DNA of 6,075 nucleotides from positions 1-6,075 of the forward strand of contig VERU01000171.1 in assembly GCA_018882485.1 (NCBI GenBank), given 5' to 3'. Of this stretch, positions 5,301 to 6,075 are shown one piece after another (within the stretch, counting starts at the first letter, position 1; each line of letters begins with the position of its first letter). The DNA is from Rhodoferax sp. (GTDB taxonomy: Bacteria; Pseudomonadota; Gammaproteobacteria; Burkholderiales; Burkholderiaceae_C). Below the pieces are notes generated by a model. It had not been told where the DNA came from. It saw nothing but the letters and a program-made list of their open reading frames with translations, and ran no database searches. Both the position numbers and the translations under genes were made by a program.

Positions 5301-6075
5301 GCTCGACCCGCCCGCGCAGGCGCAGCCGGTTGGCCGGTCCGCGCTCGAAATCCAGTTGCAGGTCGGCGCCCAGTGTGGCGCTACGCGGGCGCACCGGCAG
5401 CGAGTCCGGCAGGTAGGGCAGCCACGGGGCCAGGTCCAGCGCATCGAGCCTGAACGTCAGGCCGCTGCGTCCGCTGGATGCCAGCGGGGTGCCCTGGCCC
5501 TGGGTGTCGAGGCGGCTGCCATTGAGGCGCAGCGACAGCCGGGGCTGCACCAGAACCTCGCGGTCGGAGGCGATGGTGCTGATGAACGGCACACCCAGCT
5601 GCAGATCCCGCACGGTGTGGGTCCGGCCGGTGGGCGCGTCGCGCAGATCGATGCGGCCCCCGGTCACCTGGATGTTGTGCACCGCGAAGGCGGGCGGCGG
5701 CGCCGCCGGGTCGGATGGCGCACCGCCTGCCAGGCGCTGCAGCACATCGTCCAGATCGTGCCGGCCGCCGCCCTGGTGCGTCCAGCGCAGGTCGGGCGCC
5801 TCGATCACCAGCCCGTCGAGCACGGGCGCGCCCCGCCACAGCGAAGCCAGGGCCAGATCCAGCACCAGCCGCTCCACCCGGAACTGGGGTTCGGCCAGGG
5901 GTGCGGCCTGCGCTGCCGCCAGCGTCAGCCCCTGCAGGGTCAGCGAGCTCGATTTGACCTGATGGAGGAAATCGAAGGGACTGGTTTCCCAGTCTTCGCG
6001 GGCCTTTTGCGAGTGCAGGTACAGGTACAGCCGATTGAGCTCCTCCCAGATGTCGGCCGTGAGCTGGTCTCGGAC
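2374..6075 (-). CDS. DUF748 (AsmA-like) domain protein with a foreign-looking N-terminal segment; start off the right edge
   Basis: The stop is TGA at 2374-2376 and the frame stays open to the right edge, giving 1233 residues in the window. A GTG at 5875-5877 is an internal candidate start, but in-frame DUF748-like sequence (LTLAAAQAAPLAEPQFRVE) already precedes it, so I do not choose it. Family marks: VLDLALASLWRGAPVLDGL near residue 75; four GG-x-x-x-(L/W/Y/F)-x-D motifs at about 144, 363, 583 and 840; the third-repeat style phrase VDFSDRFIRPNYAARL; and the conserved block HGVIDINLPVSGSLNDPDF near 990. Related proteins (DUF748, AsmA/YhdP-like) are large envelope proteins of repeated beta structure, usually anchored by an N-terminal membrane helix and implicated in lipid transport or outer-membrane upkeep. 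Here that anchor is not visible. Residues 1-50 instead look like an alpha-E (DUF403) protein. After about 1044 (FAPGSAALDEAARASLD) the tail faintly resembles an OmpA C-terminal fold. It is co-directional with the DUF349 gene 88 nt downstream. Confidence 0.85.
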   Translation of the reverse strand, partial: VRDQLTADIWEELNRLYLYLHSQKAREDWETSPFDFLHQVKSSSLTLQGLTLAAAQAAPLAEPQFRVERLVLDLALASLWRGAPVLDGLVIEAPDLRWTHQGGGRHDLDDVLQRLAGGAPSDPAAPPPAFAVHNIQVTGGRIDLRDAPTGRTHTVRDLQLGVPFISTIASDREVLVQPRLSLRLNGSRLDTQGQGTPLASSGRSGLTFRLDALDLAPWLPYLPDSLPVRPRSATLGADLQLDFERGPANRLRLRGRVELSGLALDGPPGPSTGLERLRVELADLRPLERVAHLASVELDQPQLALLRQRNGEIGLAAQRLVDAPEKIANNPDKTREKPQKSSENSGWQLTLDRLVVRGGALDWEDRSTRPAARARLQDLSLEAQSLAWPLSRPAPLRVQGTLAGTPARLSLQGQVAATQAELRTELEGLPLSALQPYLAAFLVPPLDGRLGLTARLDWQAGGGARASRSAVEVQRLVLDQVRLGRAAAPLARLGRLELQQGRVDLLQRSVRLGRVLLQAPELDVARGPDGRWMVQDWLVPMASPQPAPTRASPQSRRTRGEAPPPAWKLALGELSLRGGRVAYTDRLPPTPVQFTLEQAALRVQDLTSQGTGSSPLQGELRLRAGQGDAGSLSWRGRVWLAGPSPGIDTELQAQDVPLQAFMPYLSDRLQLDLLRADAGFRGRLSARLQGGGLALQVTGDTSLEDVQAHTRPPALAGSAPADLRLGEELLRWKVLSLRGLDLSLRPQQALQLALRETVLSDFYARIALDEAGRLNVQDLVRGDAAPAASANAGATAPSSASVGAASGPGVSAGTAAPVASAQAPDIRLGPVSLTGGTVDFSDRFIRPNYAARLTELTGALGAFSSQPRAGEPELAEVSLRGRVQGTGTLDLSGRINPLVRPLSLDLQARVRELELPPLSPYSARYAGYGIERGKLSVDLRYRVQPDGRLEADNSIVLNQLTFGDRVEGSSANLPVKLAVALLSDRHGVIDINLPVSGSLNDPDFKLGPIVVKLIVNLVVKAVTAPFSLLARALGGGDEASQVAFAPGSAALDEAARASLDRVATALTDRPALQLTVVGQAGLETEREALRQQQLQDLMRAERRRAAVLTGATPPTATASGAAGAPAQDEPALTPDEEAEWLPAVYRRADIPKPREANGALRTLPPAEMRALLLSHLDASDEALRALALRRSVAVRDHLAQRQIAPQRLFLGAARTVAPEGSWRPHAELTLSLP
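3601..3731 (-). other. Ala/Ser/Gly linker inside the DUF748 protein
   Basis: Residues about 783-825 are almost only Ala, Ser, Gly, Pro, Thr and Val (pieces such as AAPAASANAGATAPSS and ASGPGVSAGTAAPVAS). They sit between QDLVRGD and the next repeat module, which begins DIRLGPVSLTGG. This is a flexible inter-domain linker. Its length of about 40 residues accounts for the longer distance between the third and fourth GG...D motifs (257 against about 220). Confidence 0.65.
5039..5110 (-). other. AT-rich Lys/Asn linker island inside the DUF748 gene
   Basis: Bases 5041-5100 are about 37% GC by hand count, in a gene that is otherwise near or above 70%. The frame stays open and encodes a hydrophilic linker, APEKIANNPDKTR followed by EKPQKSSENSG, at about residues 322-346. 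It lies just before the second GG...D motif. It contains the second TGCTAT-N8-GAGCA copy at its right end. It could be a tolerated insertion or a degenerate repeat read in frame. Confidence 0.6.
5092..5110 (+). repeat. 19-nt motif TGCTAT-N8-GAGCA, copy 2 (inside the DUF748 gene)
   Basis: The + strand reads TGCTATTTTTTCAGGAGCA, antisense to the DUF748 gene, where the complement encodes APEKIA. It shares with 1405-1423 (minus strand) the six bases TGCTAT, an 8-nt gap and GAGCA. The gap sequences differ. The pair is thus in inverted orientation about 3.7 kb apart. Confidence 0.4.
5923..6075 (-). other. Alpha-E (DUF403) domain fragment fused in frame to DUF748
   Basis: Read leftward from 6075, the first residues are VRDQLTADIWEELNRLYLYL, then HSQKAREDWETSPFDFLHQV and KSSSLTLQGLT. 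As I remember the family, alpha-E proteins have a matching interior: NAR-x-VR-x-x-(I/L)-(S/T)-x-(E/D)-(M/I)-WE-x-(L/V/I)-N-x-x-Y, then a short charged stretch, FF-x-x-VK-x-x-S-x-x-(F/L)-x-G-(I/V/L)-T, normally followed by DATM and a GWHF segment. Here, straight after LTLQGLT, the sequence becomes LAAAQAAPLAEP and then DUF748. Alpha-E proteins are helical and often encoded beside circularly permuted ATP-grasp and transglutaminase-like genes, none of which is in view. The fragment is about 58% GC. It may be a real fusion, a deletion scar or an assembly join. The domain call is from memory of the motif, not a search. Confidence 0.68.

Noticed and set aside
5875..5877. GTG as the start of the DUF748 protein
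   Set aside because: DUF748-like sequence (LTLAAAQAAPLAEPQFR) continues in frame upstream of it, so it is an internal valine. No Shine-Dalgarno sequence precedes it.
5932..5950. PstI (CTGCAG) and SacI (GAGCTC) sites at the fusion junction, suggesting cloning
   Set aside because: Both six-base palindromes are common in GC-rich coding DNA, and CTGCAG recurs many times in this window. They do not show an engineered join.

Overview
The window is GC-rich (mostly above 70% by eye), gene-dense DNA with all coding on the minus strand. Codon use, the two protein families and the Arg/Gly-rich tail of the first protein suggest a betaproteobacterium of the order Burkholderiales, probably near Comamonadaceae. 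This placement is an inference from family resemblance, not a search result.

Layout on the + strand coordinates: (1) 1-2285, minus strand: a large DUF349-domain protein that starts at 2285 and runs off the left edge. Helical DUF349 repeats are followed by an Ala-rich linker and an Arg/Gly/Asp-rich disordered tail. (2) 2286-2373: an 88-nt intergenic gap holding a short GC hairpin and an 18-nt imperfect inverted repeat. (3) 2374-6075, minus strand: a very large DUF748 (AsmA-like) envelope protein with its stop at 2374-2376 and a frame that stays open to the right edge. No RNA gene, insertion sequence, CRISPR array or recognisable defence system was seen.

The most important observation is at the right edge. 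About the first 50 residues of the long open frame do not look like the N-terminus of a DUF748 protein. They look like the interior of an alpha-E (DUF403) protein, and the DUF748 sequence takes over in frame at about 5923-5955. Base composition changes there too, from about 77% GC just inside to about 58% in the last 125 bases. This is either an in-frame gene fusion or deletion, or an assembly join through a short shared stretch. The window alone cannot decide.

Other structure: the DUF748 protein carries four copies of a GG-x-hydrophobic-x-aromatic/Leu-x-D motif about 220 residues apart, interrupted by an AT-rich Lys/Asn linker and an Ala/Ser linker. Two copies of a 19-nt motif TGCTAT-N8-GAGCA lie inside the two genes in opposite orientations. 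The two genes are co-directional and 88 nt apart, so they could be co-transcribed. No shared pathway can be shown from sequence.
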